From contig CAJNDS010000795.1 in NCBI GenBank assembly GCA_905221605.1, positions 40,001-69,372 of the forward strand: a DNA stretch of 29,372 nt, given 5' to 3'. The position numbers and the translations under genes were made by a program. Each line of letters starts with the position of its first letter. The stretch's first letter is position 1. This stretch comes from Symbiodinium natans (Eukaryota > Sar > Dinophyceae > Suessiales > Symbiodiniaceae). The notes under the pieces are model-generated. The model had not been told where the DNA came from and did no database searches. It was given only the letters and a program-made list of their open reading frames with translations. This document shows positions 1 through 8,060 of this stretch, piece by piece.

Positions 1-52
1 CCGCTAGATGCAGTTGAGCTACATTCTCCTTGGGGATTTGACACACTAGAAG

Positions 53-92
53 GTTTAACCCCTAAACCCTAAACCCTAAACAAGGGTTTAGG
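53..92. repeat. Telomere-like repeat, convergent pair
   Basis: About three CCCTAAA units run directly into one or two TTTAGGG units at about 80-85. There is no unique DNA between the two polarities apart from a few bases. Confidence 0.85.
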
Positions 93-204
93 GAGGAAAG
101 GCATTGCAAGTCGATGCCAGAATTGGGGCCTGGCTGAAAATTTATTAAGTACCGCTGCCCCTACGCACAGAACTGCCCATTCAAGCACGGTCCCAAACGC
201 TGAA

Positions 205-272
205 CCCCTAACCCTAAACCCTAAACCCCAAACCACAAACCCCAAACCCTCAACCCTAAACCCTAAACCCCC
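205..272. repeat. C-rich CCCTAAA-type tract (degenerate)
   Basis: Perfect CCCTAAA units are mixed with AAACCCC and AACCCTC variants. The tract ends just upstream of the CTGAG acceptor of the exon-like island at 277-354. Confidence 0.85.
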
Positions 273-276
273 TGAG

Positions 277-354
277 GTTCGTGGAAGACTCGACGCCCCC
301 GCGCACCCGCCTTGATGAGGGGCGACAGGCAATGGCCTTCGTCTTGGCGCCTCG
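277..354 (+). CDS. Candidate internal mini-exon (78 nt), protein unknown
   Basis: The island is bounded by an AG acceptor (CCCCTGAG) and a canonical GTAAG donor at 355. One frame is open throughout, from codon 278, and includes FVEDSTPPRTRLDEGR followed by QAMAFVLAPR. The exon would start with one base of a split codon and end with two. C-rich CCCTAAA repeats lie upstream and TTTAGGG repeats (413-438) downstream. The family is not recognised. The call rests on splice-signal fit and composition only. Confidence 0.4.
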
Positions 355-412
355 GTAAGGCTTTTGGCCCCACACCCTAGACTCATGGGATTCCCCTACT
401 ACCCCCCTTTAT

Positions 413-600
413 AGGGTTTAGGGTTTAGGGTTTAGGGCTACTACTTCTATCCCTAAACCCTAAACGCCAAGAATCCAGAAACCCTAAACCCCAGACACCC
501 TAAACCCCAGAAACCCTAAACCCTAAACCTTACACCCCAGAAACCCTAAGCCCTAAACCCTAAACCCCAGAAACTCCAAACCCCAAACCCTGGTTCGGAT
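413..600. repeat. TTTAGGG block followed by degenerate CCCTAAA block
   Basis: Three or four TTTAGGG units (413-438) are followed by 12 unique bases and then about 150 bases of CCCTAAA units mixed with AAACCCCAG variants. The G-rich then C-rich order makes an inverted repeat that could fold back. Confidence 0.8.
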
Positions 601-828
601 TTGGTGGTTGAGAACCTGCTGGGCTGGGCGCGGTTTATCGGAGCCTCGACCAAATGAAGAGCAAGGAGCATTCCTTAAGTCCTCTTCTGAAGGTTACGGT
701 TTTGGCTTTGGGGTGTTTCCTGGGGCTGAAATCTGCGTCGTCATGTACGTATTTCCGGAGCTCGAGACCTCAGATTCCTGGGGCTGAGGGGGGTCTCGAA
801 GCCCTATATTAACTGAGAATGCCGAGGC
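600..828 (+). other. Unique segment with weak coding potential
   Basis: One frame (about 597-659) reads SDLVVENLLGWARFIGAST before a TGA. A second frame is open from about 591 to 788. Neither has a convincing acceptor. A CG|GT donor could follow the tryptophan-alanine-arginine codons near 632. This may hold an exon, but I cannot fix its ends. Confidence 0.2.
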
Positions 829-935
829 CACAAACCCTAAATCCGAACCTGAACCCCGACACTCCAAACCCTATACCCTATACCCTAAACCCTAAACCCT
901 AAAACCCTAAAACCCAAACCCTAAGCCCTAACCCC
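829..935. repeat. C-rich CCCTAAA-type tract (degenerate)
   Basis: CCCTAAA units are mixed with CCCTATA and CCCTAAAA variants. The tract lies upstream of the coding-like island at about 940-1011. Confidence 0.8.
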
Positions 936-939
936 GAAG

Positions 940-1011
940 TGAGCAAGTGAAAGCCGCGCGCTCCGCACGGTCAACGCTTGCAAATGGCACCTGGGCTCAC
1001 TCACCGAGCTA
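940..1011 (+). CDS. Candidate exon island, protein unknown
   Basis: One frame reads EQVKAARSARSTLANGTWAH and continues to SPS before a TAA contributed by the repeat. Upstream is a CCCTAAA tract and downstream TTTAGGG units start at 1012, the same flanking polarity as the better-supported islands. The splice sites are ambiguous. Confidence 0.25.
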
Positions 1012-1060
1012 AGGGTTTAGGGTTTAGGGTTTGGGGTTCAGGGTTTAGGGTTTAGAGTTT
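1012..1060. repeat. TTTAGGG tract
   Basis: About six G-rich units are present, with single-base variants such as TTTGGGG, TTCAGGG and TTTAGAG. Confidence 0.9.
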
Positions 1061-1195
1061 AACTCTTCATAACCTGAAACCACACTCTCCTAAACCCCGA
1101 AACCTTACATTCCTCAAACCCCAAAACCTGAACCGTAAACCCCAGATCCTGAACCCCCCCAACCCTCGACCCCTGAAACCCACCCCCCCGCTACC

Positions 1196-1263
1196 CAAAC
1201 CCTAAACCCTAAACCCTAAACCCTAAACCCTAAACCCTAAACCCTAAACCCTAAACCCTAAAC
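1196..1263. repeat. CCCTAAA tract, about 9 near-perfect units
   Basis: This is a perfect heptamer array of CCCTAAA. It is preceded by about 130 bases of C-rich degenerate variants (1070-1195). Confidence 0.95.
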
Positions 1264-1267
1264 TGTG

Positions 1268-1301
1268 AGGCATGGGCTGGTGCGCTGCTATGGTGCATCA
1301 G
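1268..1301 (+). CDS. Candidate micro-exon
   Basis: A short island is bounded by TGTGAG and CATCAG|GTGCC and reads MGWCAAMVHQ in one frame. It sits between a CCCTAAA tract and a G-rich tract. It is too short to be judged on coding content. Confidence 0.15.
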
Positions 1302-1332
1302 GTGCCACACAATTCTTATTCATGTTTTCAGG

Positions 1333-1503
1333 CTTTAGGGTGAGGTTAGGGTTTAGGGGTTTAGGGGTTTAGGGGTTTAGGGGTTTAGGGGTTTAGGGGT
1401 TTAGGGGTTTAGGGGTTTAGGGGTTTAGGGGTTTAGGGGTTCAGGGGTTTAGGGGTTTAGGGGTTTAGGATTCAGGATACTAGGGTTTTAGGGGTTTAGG
1501 GTT
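1333..1503. repeat. Octamer variant array (TTTAGGGG)n
   Basis: After a degenerate start, about 14 copies of an 8-base unit TTTAGGGG follow (about 1351-1480), instead of the usual 7-base unit. One copy reads TTCAGGGG. The homogenised variant indicates local expansion by slippage or unequal exchange. Confidence 0.9.
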
Positions 1504-1620
1504 TCGAGTGTATAGGTGTTGGGGCATGACGAGGGGTCATGAAGAACTCTACCTGGAAGCTTAATCTCTGTGCACCAAAAGACCTAGACCCTAAATCCTA
1601 AACCCTAAGCCCTACTCAAA

Positions 1621-1680
1621 ATGTCCCCGAGCGCCCAACATTCCCACTTCTTCAAGCAGCTCATCTTGCATGATCTAAAG
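1621..1680 (+). CDS. Candidate exon island (either strand)
   Basis: On + an ATG at 1621 begins MSPSAQHSHFFKQLILHDLK and then runs into TTTAGGG repeats. On - the same bases read MQDELLEEVGMLGARGHFE followed by a stop. Both look protein-like, so the strand is not settled. CCCTAA repeats lie upstream and TTTAGGG downstream. Confidence 0.2.
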
Positions 1681-2005
1681 GGTTTAGGGTTTCGAGCTTG
1701 GCGTTCAGGGTTTAGGGTTTAGGCTTTAGGCTTTGTGGTGCTTTACTGTAACTTTACATCTTTAGCCTTTTTGGGTTTATTGGGTGTCTTAAGAAGGCAG
1801 CTAAAAATTAAACTCATAGCTACCCTTCTGAGTGCAGCCAAGTAGGGTTTAGGGTTTAGGGTTTAGGGTTCAGGGTTTAGGTTTTAGGGTTTAGGTCCTT
1901 GTGACGTTAGGGCTATAACCCTGAATACCACCCGACAATCCGCAGATCCGCGAGCCCTGAGAACCTTGACAGCCCCTAAGCCCACAAGTCATGCGCTTCG
2001 GGTTC
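1681..2005. repeat. Mixed TTTAGGG blocks and unique DNA, no gene seen
   Basis: Short TTTAGGG blocks (about 1681-1735 and 1843-1895) surround unique, AT-richer DNA. No open frame with usable splice signals stood out. Confidence 0.6.
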
Positions 2006-2150
2006 AGTGTTTATAGGGTTTAGGGTTTAGGGTTCAGGGTTTAGGGTTCAGGGTTTAGGGTTTAGGGTTCAGGGTTTAGGGTTTAGGGTTCAGGGTTTAG
2101 GGCTTAGAGTTTCGGGTTATTTAGGGTTCAGGGTTTCGGGTTTTGGGTGG
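2006..2150. repeat. TTTAGGG / TTCAGGG alternating array
   Basis: This is a higher-order pattern in which TTTAGGG doublets alternate with TTCAGGG, ending in more degenerate units. It points to duplication of a longer block rather than simple heptamer growth. Confidence 0.85.
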
Positions 2151-2314
2151 AGCTCCGACAACCCGAAAGCCCTCAAATCATGCATGCGTGCGCTCCTGAC
2201 AACTGAGCCGAAAGCGACCTTCACATCCTGAAGACGAAACCCTTCTGTTGTTGCCTCCACTCCCCCGCGCACTAAACAACCCCGAAACTCTAAACTCCTG
2301 AGAGCGCCTAACAT
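2151..2314 (-). CDS. Weak candidate exon island on minus strand
   Basis: Minus-strand frame starting at 2314 includes GGVEATTEGFRLQDVKVAFG and SVVRSARMHDLRAFGLSE. It has no recognised domain. The + strand of the same stretch is less open. It could be a shadow of repeat-derived DNA. Confidence 0.2.
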
Positions 2315-2336
2315 GCCCCCTGAACCCTAAGCCTAT

Positions 2337-2379
2337 GGGTTTAGGGTTTAGGGTTTAGGGTTTAGGGTTTAGGGTTTGA
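2337..2379. repeat. TTTAGGG tract, about 6 units
   Basis: Near-perfect G-rich heptamer array. Confidence 0.95.
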
Positions 2380-2527
2380 CCCAAAACCCAAAGGACCCTA
2401 AACCATATGATCAACCCTAAAAACCCTAAACCCTCTAAACCCTACAAACTTTCAAGACCCAACAGACCCTCGACCCCAAACCCTGAACCCCAAAACCTTA
2501 AACCCTGTGGAACCTAGACCATGGCAA

Positions 2528-2625
2528 AACCCTAAACCCTAAACCCTAAACCCTAAACCCTAAACCCTAAACCCTAAACCCTAAACCCTAAACCCTAAAC
2601 CCTAAACCCTAAACCCTAAACCCTA
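2528..2625. repeat. CCCTAAA tract, about 14 units
   Basis: Long perfect heptamer array that ends 16 bases before the acceptor AG at 2640-2641 of the polycystin-like island. Confidence 0.95.
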
Positions 2626-2641
2626 CACAACCAATCATCAG

Positions 2642-2693
2642 ATATCGCAACGTGGCGACTGCCGTCGTTCTCATGTCCTGGCTTTGGCGCTTC
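2642..2693 (+). CDS. Candidate exon, polycystin/PKD2-like channel transmembrane segment
   Basis: After the acceptor ATCATCAG the frame reads YRNVATAVVLMSWLWRF. The pattern N-V-A-x-x-V-V-x-x-x-W-L-x-x-F resembles the segment of polycystin-type cation channels where Asn-Ile-Ala is followed by a hydrophobic stretch, Trp and a basic end. A GT donor is possible at 2694; the frame also stays open to about 2755. Neighbours are a CCCTAAA tract upstream and TTTAGGG downstream. The family assignment rests on one short motif recalled from the family and is tentative. Confidence 0.4.
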
Positions 2694-2767
2694 CGTTCGG
2701 CCTCTAGGACCCAGAGTGGGGCCATGTGTCCCTTTTTTTGTTCGTTGGCTAGGGTTTATTGAGGTTC

Positions 2768-2831
2768 AGGGATTAGGGTTCAGGGTTTAGGGTTTAGGGT
2801 TTAGGGTTTAGGGTTTAGGGTTTAGGGTTTT
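2768..2831. repeat. TTTAGGG tract, about 8 units
   Basis: G-rich array lying downstream of the 2642 exon island, so inside its presumed following intron. Confidence 0.95.
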
Positions 2832-3255
2832 GGCTTAGAAGACCAGACGCGCTTTTTGGTTCCTCGGTTACTCTGGAATCTATAGGCCTTTAGTGAGGGA
2901 TGATTAGGGTTAGGGAGATGAGTGAAGGATGATCAGATTATAAAAGATATGCCTTTTCGCTGGGCACATGCATCATGGGCTGGCTAGGTACATGTTGCTT
3001 AGACGCCCAAAAGAGGTTCTGAAGGCTGGAAATGACTGCAGCCCCTGTCTGAAGAGTTTATGGCTTTGGGTTTAGGCATCTTGGAGTTGGAGGCTAAGGG
3101 TTCAGGTCTTCGGTTGCTGTTGAGGCTCTTCTGAAACGGGTGATAGGGTAGGGCGCTTTTGGATAGGGTAGGGCTGTGAAGTTAAAGCGGGAGCTGGGCT
3201 GCTAGCCGTTGCAGTTTGTTAGGTGTGCACACGCAGCCAGGGGCATGTTCTCTCC
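2832..3255. other. Unique DNA, no gene recognised
   Basis: Unique sequence with scattered TTTAGG-like words. I found no convincing open exon. It would be the interior of the intron between the islands at 2642 and 3347. Confidence 0.5.
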
Positions 3256-3344
3256 ACCCTAAACCCTAAACCCTAAACCCTAAACCCTAAACCCTAAACC
3301 CTAAACCCTAAACCCTAAACCCTAAACCCTAAACCCTAAACCCC
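3256..3344. repeat. CCCTAAA tract, about 12 units
   Basis: Perfect heptamer array ending directly at the acceptor CCCCAG (3341-3346). Confidence 0.95.
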
Positions 3345-3346
3345 AG

Positions 3347-3449
3347 GCCTTGTTTGGGTCTACAACAAATGGCCCACCCGGGAGTGCAACCAAAGGCAAG
3401 CCTTGGCTGCACCTTGAACGAGATTCTGGGTGTCACAGGAGGCCAGGCA
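3347..3449 (+). CDS. Candidate exon island, protein unknown
   Basis: It follows CCCCAG at the end of a CCCTAAA tract. The frame from 3348 reads PCLGLQQMAHPGVQPKASLG and then CTLNEILGVTGGQALVGV before a TAG that belongs to the first TTTAGGG unit. A GC donor after GGCCAG (about 3446) would fit. The composition is protein-like, but the family is not recognised. Confidence 0.3.
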
Positions 3450-3455
3450 CTTGTA

Positions 3456-3600
3456 GGGGTTTAGGGTTTAGGGTTTAGGGTTTAGGGTTTAGGGTTTAGG
3501 GTTTAGGGTCTCGGGAAATCGGGGTTTAGAGTTTAGGGTGGCGTGGGGTTTATGGCTTCGAGTGTGGGGTTTAAGGTTTCGAGTTTAGGATTTAGGATGA
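3456..3600. repeat. TTTAGGG tract passing into degenerate variants
   Basis: Eight perfect units (3456-3511) are followed by variants such as TTTAGAG, TTCGAG and TTTAGGA. Confidence 0.9.
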
Positions 3601-3630
3601 GGGTTTCGGGTCTAAATCGGGTTAATGGTC

Positions 3631-3720
3631 AGGAGTGGTTCTGTCACCAGCATCCAGCTGGCTATGTTGAGAAGTTTGGGGTTCTTCAGAATCGTCCGGC
3701 AAGATCCGGCCTCTTGAGAT
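3631..3720 (+). CDS. Candidate exon island, protein unknown
   Basis: After GGTCAG the frame reads EWFCHQHPAGYVEKFGVLQN and then RPARSG. The open frame extends on both sides into G-rich repeat, so the exon ends are not fixed. No domain was recognised. Confidence 0.25.
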
Positions 3721-3744
3721 TTGGGGTTTGTTTTGGGGTTCAGC

Positions 3745-3797
3745 CCTAAACCCTAAACCCTAAACCCTAAACCCTAAACCCTAAACCCTAAACCCTA
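3745..3797. repeat. CCCTAAA tract at the 5' edge of the LINE
   Basis: About seven perfect units. The last unit, CCCTA, abuts the first non-repeat base of the retrotransposon. Confidence 0.95.
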
Positions 3798-4157
3798 GGC
3801 GCTGGCTCTCAGGGTGTAGTTTCCTTAGGGTCCACCCTAGCCCAGCCCAAAGTGCGGCACTCTTTTGAGTGCCCACGGTCGCGGTCTTCATCGTGAACCT
3901 TGTGTACTACGACCTCGCGCACTTCCAGGTCCGGGGACACTTAGCTGCTGATTTCTAAGCCTCTGTGCCACCCACGCATTGCTGCCCATTTGACGGCCTC
4001 TGCGGATTTTCATTTTGGTTGTGCATGCGCTTTTTTTGGTACGTGGTAATCCTCTTCGCTTGTTTGGGAGAGGATAGATACGCACAAGACGGCCAGCAGG
4101 ATAGAACCCAGCTGGCACCGAAGAGCCCGGAGGCTGCGTACACGTGCCCGTACAGTC

Positions 4158-5351
4158 TTGCGGACAATTCCACTACTGGCTCGCAGCAAAGAGACAGTAC
4201 AGCGTGCAATTTCCAGGCTGCAACAGCACCACAGCAAGCCCGAGATTGCTTTCCGCACTCAGAAGCAACTAGCCCTGGGCAACATGGAGGCCAAGTCTTG
4301 GAGGTGCAGTACGTGCCACCAACAGAACAAGTTGTCACAAAACTATTGTGGCAAGTGCGGACATCACTGGCAGGAGGCCATTGGGGCCACGGCCAGTTAT
4401 TGGACGCCTCAGACACCCGCCCCGTGGAGAGGAGACAGAGTAGACAACACGGGACGACACGGAGCTTCCCCGCGGCGCAGGGCACCGAAGTCACCCCGGC
4501 GCCCAGGCAAAGGAGCTGGACAGCACGTGACAGAGTCGGTTGCGGGGCCGGCAAAAGGCAAGAGCAAGATGACAGGAAAGGGTGCGGTCGAGGAAGCCAA
4601 GCAGCCACCGTCACTTGCAGCACTGCCCGAGCCGCCAACGACGACCATAGCAGTGCCGCCAAGAAGCGGGCTACCAGCAACACCGCCAACCAGCAGTACG
4701 ACCTCGGAGCGCAAGCTGTTGGAGGCACTGGTGGCGCACATGGGCCCCACCACGGAGCTACCGCCAGAGTTGGCTCAGCAGTTAGAGCACTACCGTGTCG
4801 AAGACGAGAAAGCGCAGAGCCGCGAGCTACACAGAATCGTGGCCAGGCAAGCAGAAGCGAAGCGGGAGCTTGGCAAACTGCGCACAGAAAGAGCCACCTT
4901 CTGTACAGGATGGAACCAGTACATACAGGACCTTCTGGGGTTGGTGGCGCAACAGACGGAAGAACGTGCACAAGCCCTACAGGCCTACGACGCTGCCGAA
5001 GAGAAATGGACGCAACGCTTTGTGGAAACTTCGAAGCAGCTTGCCAGACTTGCTGCCAACAAGGCAGCGCCGGATGGTGTGATAGACCTCGAAACCGAAG
5101 AGGACGCCATGGAAGTATCAGAAGCAGCTGTGGCAGATGCAGCAGAAGAGGAATCCAAACGCATTGCCGCCAGGGAGGCGCGGCAAACGGCGCTGGAGAA
5201 GCAACAAGCGACTCTGGTGCAGGCCCTTCATGCTGCCAAGGAAATTACAGCTGGCGCGGAAAGGGAAAGGACCCCCCGACGACGAGGACACGAAGGCAAG
5301 GAGCCCGAGATGAGCAAGGGCGCCGAGGATGCCAAGTCAGTCCCCAGCTAA
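4158..5351 (+). CDS. LINE ORF1 protein, RanBP2-type zinc finger and coiled coil
   Basis: This 397-residue frame is the likely RNA-binding ORF1. A RanBP2-type zinc finger lies at residues 48-71: W48, C50, C53, N57, C64 and C67 fit W-x-C-x2-C-x3-N-x6-C-x2-C. Residues about 75-185 are Pro/Ser/Lys-rich and probably disordered. Residues about 190-355 are rich in Glu, Ala, Gln, Lys and Leu and predicted to form coiled coils. The tail is basic, then ends in SVPS. The first ATG is 4158. An internal ATG at 4284, just before the finger, is an equally good start. The overlapping frame 3965-6778 is open too, but its 5' half looks like a shadow. The zinc-finger role in RNA binding is known for the family; its role here is inferred. 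Confidence 0.7.
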   Translation: MRTIPLLARSKETVQRAISRLQQHHSKPEIAFRTQKQLALGNMEAKSWRCSTCHQQNKLSQNYCGKCGHHWQEAIGATASYWTPQTPAPWRGDRVDNTGRHGASPRRRAPKSPRRPGKGAGQHVTESVAGPAKGKSKMTGKGAVEEAKQPPSLAALPEPPTTTIAVPPRSGLPATPPTSSTTSERKLLEALVAHMGPTTELPPELAQQLEHYRVEDEKAQSRELHRIVARQAEAKRELGKLRTERATFCTGWNQYIQDLLGLVAQQTEERAQALQAYDAAEEKWTQRFVETSKQLARLAANKAAPDGVIDLETEEDAMEVSEAAVADAAEEESKRIAAREARQTALEKQQATLVQALHAAKEITAGAERERTPRRRGHEGKEPEMSKGAEDAKSVPS

Positions 5352-6160
5352 GCCTGCGGCCGAGCCGCAAGGGACCCCGCAGGCATGCTCCTCCAGATGG
5401 TGGGAAATCATCTGTTGAGTACGAGAAGCTGAGACGCGTGGCCACTCCACGGCACTCAGTTTGTGACGAGGACAACTATGTGCACCCTGCGAGAGCAGAG
5501 ACCATAGCTTTGGTCCTCTCCTACCAGGTCAAGTTCCAGGACATTGGTTTTGACTTGACAGAATTTGCAGACCCCAGGTGTCCCGAGGAAGACGCCGTTG
5601 CGGGCAGTGCAGAATGCAGTCCAGTGAACCGGAGCTCGGTGCATCCGGAGGCAACGGAGATCGCCTGTAGATCCTTTCATGATGGGGCCTGTGTTGATCC
5701 GGGATTGATCTTCGTTGAAATCGGATGCCAGGGGACGAACGGTTTGCCGGGTCATGATGTTGGAGTTTACCAGAAGCAGCATCACTTCCCTCTTCAAGTC
5801 CTTTTTGTTGAACAGGATGCTAGCCGCGTGTATATAGAGGAGGATGATTGTACAGTTTTTGACTGTGTGGATAAGGGGTCTCCTCCAACTATCCCAAACC
5901 TGAAGGCTTTGGAAAACAAACACCGTAGGCAGGTTAACAGGGTTGTTAAGGAGTGGGACTCCATTGCACAGCGTGAAAACGGCCTATCCGTCGAGGACGG
6001 TGCTCTGCCGAACCTCGGGTTAGGTGACGTTCCCTTCGCCGTTCCATGCCTTCCATGTGCGCAGCAGAACGGCCAACAGCTGGATGCGCCCAAGCCTCCA
6101 GGCCCCCATCCCGCCAACTGCTCGGCAGGACAACTCAGCACTGCCCATCGACTCAGCATG
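5352..6160 (+). CDS. LINE second-frame N-terminal segment, no AUG, unknown function
   Basis: Immediately after ORF1 ends, the frame one base back is open and takes on coding character, for example IALVLSYQVKFQDIGFDLTE and PLQVLFVEQDASRVYIEEDD. It has no ATG between about 5030 and 6155, so it would need a -1 frameshift from ORF1, non-AUG initiation, or an ancestral fusion since broken. It continues in frame into the minisatellite. An antisense frame (5456-5923) is also open but looks like a shadow. No known domain was recognised. Confidence 0.45.
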
Positions 6161-6164
6161 CGTC

Positions 6165-8060
6165 AGGTGCTCAAGGACCCAGACCCCCATCCGGCCAGCC
6201 GGTCGGCAGGACTCCGGGTGCATCAACTCAGCACGCGTCAGGCTGCAGGTCAGGTGCCCAAAGTCCCAGACCCTAATCAGGTGCATAAACTCAGCACGCG
6301 CCAGGCTGCAAGTCAGGTGCAGGTCGAGGACCCTCATCCGGCCAGCCGGTCGGCAGGAATCTACATCCATCAACTCAGCACGCATCAGGCTGCCGCTCAG
6401 GTGCAAGTCCCAGACCCCCATCCGGCCAGCCGGTCGGCAGGACTCCAGGTGCATCAACTCAGCACGCATCAGGCTGCAGGTCAGGCGCAGGTCACAGACC
6501 CCCATCCGGCCAACCGGTCGGCAGGACTCCAGGTGCATCAACTCAGCACGTGTCAGGCTGCAGGTCAGGTGCCCCCATCCGGCCAGCCGGTCGGCAGGAC
6601 TCCAGGTGCATCAACTCAGCACGCACAAGGCTGCAGGTCAGTTGCAGGTCCCAGACCCACATCCGGCCAACCGGTCGGCAGGACTCCAGGTGCATCCACT
6701 CAGTGCGCGTCAGGCGGCAGGTCAGGTCCCCCATCCGACCAGCCGGTCGGCAGGACTCCTGCATCAACTCACGCATGAGGTGCAGGTCCAAGACCAGGTG
6801 CATCAACTCAGCACACCTGCTGGTCAGGAGCAGGTCACAGACCCCCATCCGGCCAACCGGTCGGCAGGACTCCAGGTGCATCCACTCAGTGCGCGTCAGG
6901 CTGCAGCTCAGGTCCCCCATCCGACCAGCCGGTCGGCAGGACTCCAGGTGCATCAACTCAGCACGCATGAGGTGCAGGTCCCAGACCCCCATCCGGCCAA
7001 CCGGTCGGCAGGACTCCAGGTGCATCAACTCAGCAGGTGCAGGTCTCAGACCCCCATCCGGCCAGCCGGTCGGCGTCAACTCAGCACGCGCGAGGCTGCA
7101 GGTCCCAGACCCCCATCCGGCCAGCCGGTCGGCAGGACTCCAGGTGCATCAACTCAGCACGCAGGTGCAGGTCCCAGACCCCAGGTCAGGTGCAGGTCCC
7201 AGACCCCCATCCGGCCAACCGGTCGGCAGGAGTCCAGGTGCATCCACTCAGTGCGCGTCAGGCGGCAGGTCAGGTCCCCCATCCGACCAGCCGGTCGGCA
7301 GGACTCCAGGTGCATCAACTCAGCACGCATGAGGTGCAGGTGCAAGACCAGGTGCATCAACTCAGCACACCTGCTGGTCAGGAGCAGGTCACCGACCCCC
7401 ATCCGGCCAACCGGTCGGCAGGACTCCAGGTGCATCCACTCAGTGCGCGTCAGGCTGCAGGTCAGGTCCCGCATCCGACCAGCCGGTCGGCAGGACTCCA
7501 GGTGCATCAACTCAGCACGCATGAGGTGCAGGTCCCAGACCCCCATCCGGCCAGCCGGTCGGCAGGACTCCAGGTGCATCAACTCAGCACACCTGCTGGT
7601 CAGGAGCAGGTCACGGACCCCCATCCGGCCAACCCATCGCCTGAACTCCAGGTGCATCCACTCAGTGCGCGTCAGGCTGCAGGTCAGGTCCCCCATCCGA
7701 CCAGCCGGTCGGCAGGACTCCAGGTGCATCAACTCAGCACGCGTGAGGCTGCAGCTCAGGTGCAGGTCCCAGACCCCCATGTGCATCAACTCAACACGCA
7801 TCAGGCTGCACATCAGCAGTCAGTCAGCGCGCGTCAGGATGCAGGTCAGGTCCCCCATCCGACCAGCCGGTCGGCAGGACTCCAGGTGCATCAGGCTGCA
7901 GGTCAGGCGGCGGCAAGTCAGGTGGTAGGTGAACTGCAGGTGCATCACGCAGACAACCAACCACCCAGCACAGATGCATCAGGTTGCAGGTCAGGTGCCC
8001 GATGTATCAGCTCTCCCTACAGCTATCCGCTCGGCAGGACTCCAGGTGCATCAGGCTTAG
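6165..8060 (+). repeat. Protein-coding minisatellite, about 20 units of roughly 60-84 bp
   Basis: The full unit is 84 bases and encodes HPASRSAGLQVHQLSTHQAA plus GQVQVPDP. Shorter modules lack part of the unit. Most copies carry the core GGTCGGCAGGACTCCAGGTG. All three + frames, and minus frames, are largely free of stops because the unit lacks them. The peptide frame is in one + frame at 6165-6565, shifts by one base at about 6570-7030, and returns by about 7190. The two TGA codons at 6776 and 6968 occur in the frame that is not carrying the peptide at that point. Confidence 0.9.

Noticed and set aside
1-31. Minus-strand resemblance to the 5' half of a tRNA (TAGCTCA-like D-arm)
   Set aside because: The D-stem pairs poorly and the rest would lie outside the window, so cloverleaf folding cannot be checked.
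3955-4971. Minus-strand 338-codon frame over ORF1
   Set aside because: It is a Cys/Leu/Ala-rich shadow of GC-rich coding DNA. The + frame has a perfect zinc-finger motif and a coiled coil.
3965-5340. First half of the 937-codon + frame overlapping ORF1
   Set aside because: The composition (Arg/Gly/Gln/Thr-rich, no motif) looks like a shifted reading of ORF1. Only the part after about 5350 has protein character.
6020-7813. Antisense open frames (about 170-220 codons) rich in RAELMHLESCRPAGRMG
   Set aside because: They are minus-strand shadows of the stop-free minisatellite. The + strand continues into a conserved enzyme.
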